DNA of 6,248 nucleotides from Chloroflexota bacterium (lineage in GTDB: Bacteria > Chloroflexota > UBA5177 > JANWHV01): assembly GCA_025924845.1 (NCBI GenBank), contig JAICHN010000306.1, positions 1 to 6,248 of the forward strand. The letters run 5' to 3'. A program made the position numbers and the translations under genes. Within the stretch, counting starts at the first letter, position 1. Each line of letters opens with the position of its first letter. The notes below the pieces were generated by a model. That model saw nothing but the letters and a program-made list of their open reading frames with translations. It ran no database searches and was not told the DNA's origin. Below are positions 5,239 to 6,248 of the stretch, in pieces.

Positions 5239-6198
5239 ATGAAGAATCTCTGGAAGGTAATTTGCGCGACTCTGATCGTGTTTGGCGGGATGGCGGCCGG
5301 CGGTACGGCACGAGCACAGATCGCGCAGGCGTCGGGCCACTATACGTGCGCGCGCTACGGCTTGAGCTTCGACGTGCCAGCTGGGTGGTCTAAAGTTGGC
5401 ACGAATTGTGGCTCCGGCGAGGTTTATGCGGGATATGAAAGCAAAGATTCCAATGGGATTATGCTGATCACAGGTATCCCCTTTCCAGGGCAACTATCGA
5501 CTAGCCAGATGAAGACTCTGCTGAACATCCCGGCCAAAGAGATGAAGATTCCAGTGAAGCCATCGCACTTCACGTCAGAAGTCATCGGCGGAGTCAGATT
5601 CTTGGAGGAACGGGTATCAGGGACCAATAAATACTATAAAGTAGCGTCTTGGAATCTACTTGCGGCAACCTCGAAGAATGGTATTGAGCTAGCGATCACT
5701 GGCTTGGTGAATCAACACGGCAACGGCCACGCGGCGACGGAGAAGAAGGCTATCTTGCATGCTCTTCACAGTATGCGGTTCAGTAAACCGACAAAGGCAG
5801 TGAAGAGCGCACCTCAGGCCCCAACCAGTTATTGCGACCAGGATTCGCATGTGTGCGTTAGCGCCAGCAACCTACATCGGGACAGCGGGGGTGATTCTCC
5901 TCCTCCCCCCGGCAGCCAATTCGCCGTCGTGCATATCAAGCTGGTGAATCAGGGTAACCAATCATACGACTACAATGAGTTTGACTTCGTGCTCAAGGGC
6001 GCTGACACGCATGTGGACTATCAACCTGACGCTATCGATCTCAATATCTCCAACAGTAGTCTAGGCGCCGGTACGCTCCTCCCCGGTGACATCGTGGAAG
6101 GGGATCTCGCCTTCCAAACCCCGTCCGGCGAGGAGTCGTATAGTCTCCATTGGCAGGCATCGCCCCTCGGAGACTACACCTCCGTACCTATCAACTAA
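5239..6198 (+). CDS. Secreted protein with PsbP/DUF1795-like N-terminal and DUF4352-like C-terminal domains
   Basis: A complete 319-residue protein. Residues 1-26 form a Sec signal peptide (Lys2/Lys6, hydrophobic 7-20, cleavage likely after ARA at 24-26). Residues about 35-181 begin YTCARYGLSFDVPAGWSKV, the opening strand-turn pattern of PsbP/DUF1795-like proteins, and end in a helix EKKAILHALHSMRF. A Lys/Pro/Ala linker (182-197) leads to a C-terminal beta domain (about 198-307) with the DUF4352 pattern: GSQFAVVHIKLVNQGNQSYD, a mid FDFVLKGAD and then LLPGDIVEGDLAFQTPSG. Cysteines 37/57 and 199/206 could form two disulfides outside the cytoplasm. No lipobox is seen at the cleavage site, so it is exported and not lipid-anchored. 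The function is unknown; such domains suggest an extracellular or periplasmic binding or stress role. It has visibly lower GC than the MoxR operon and stands alone on the plus strand. Confidence 0.88.
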   Translation: MKNLWKVICATLIVFGGMAAGGTARAQIAQASGHYTCARYGLSFDVPAGWSKVGTNCGSGEVYAGYESKDSNGIMLITGIPFPGQLSTSQMKTLLNIPAKEMKIPVKPSHFTSEVIGGVRFLEERVSGTNKYYKVASWNLLAATSKNGIELAITGLVNQHGNGHAATEKKAILHALHSMRFSKPTKAVKSAPQAPTSYCDQDSHVCVSASNLHRDSGGDSPPPPGSQFAVVHIKLVNQGNQSYDYNEFDFVLKGADTHVDYQPDAIDLNISNSSLGAGTLLPGDIVEGDLAFQTPSGEESYSLHWQASPLGDYTSVPIN

Positions 6199-6210
6199 TC
6201 GGGGGATGCC

Positions 6211-6248
6211 GTCGGTCAAGGCTTACGTCTACGCAAGCCTTGACCGAC
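6211..6248 (+). terminator. Perfect 14-base-arm hairpin after the secreted-protein gene
   Basis: GTCGGTCAAGGCTT (6211-6224) and its exact reverse complement (6235-6248) surround a ten-base loop, starting 12 bases after the TAA. Position and stability fit an intrinsic terminator, perhaps bidirectional. The right arm ends at the last base of the window, so neither a following T-run nor a longer stem can be seen. Confidence 0.65.

Noticed and set aside
5122..5493. Minus-strand frame of 123 codons across the start of the secreted-protein gene
   Set aside because: It is antisense to a gene with a clear signal peptide and Shine-Dalgarno sequence, and shows no motifs.
1..6248. CRISPR array, tRNA or rRNA genes
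   Set aside because: No regularly spaced repeats and no tRNA or rRNA signatures were seen on either strand.

Overview
The window comes from a GC-rich bacterial chromosome. The sequence gives no reliable taxonomic marker (no rRNA, no ribosomal protein). A MoxR/DUF58 operon with a DUF4175-like membrane partner, a BrnT/CopG toxin-antitoxin pair and a secreted two-domain protein would fit many environmental Gram-negative or uncultured lineages, so I do not name a genus.

Layout: (1) Positions 1-3386, minus strand: a tightly packed operon transcribed right to left. It starts with a 558-residue membrane protein with a long Gly/Gln/Pro/Ser-rich region, then a MoxR-type AAA+ ATPase (TGATG stop/start overlap), then a DUF58 protein with a von Willebrand A-like fold (8-base gap), which runs off the left edge. 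(2) Positions 3387-3656: a 270-base spacer with a GC-rich stem-loop just past the stop of the toxin-antitoxin pair. (3) Positions 3657-4282, minus strand: a type II toxin-antitoxin pair, BrnT-like toxin first and CopG-family antitoxin second, 2 bases apart. The toxin seems to use a TTG start. (4) Positions 4283-5238: 956 bases with no convincing gene. They hold palindromes upstream of the toxin, a perfect 14-base inverted repeat (4417-4430 / 4868-4881) enclosing a gene-free segment, and a nested stem-loop at 4945-4980. (5) Positions 5239-6198, plus strand: a secreted protein joining an N-terminal PsbP/DUF1795-like region to a C-terminal DUF4352-like domain, followed by a perfect 14-base-arm hairpin ending at the last base of the window.

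How the parts work together: in known MoxR operons the AAA+ ATPase acts as a chaperone-like remodeller for VWA-type partners, often for envelope or metal-dependent complexes. The co-translated membrane protein is the likely envelope anchor or client and is the least characterised member. The toxin-antitoxin pair is a self-contained module and the secreted protein an independent transcription unit on the opposite strand. No strong evidence of a wholly new system is visible. The best leads are the low-complexity membrane partner of MoxR and the segment bounded by inverted repeats.
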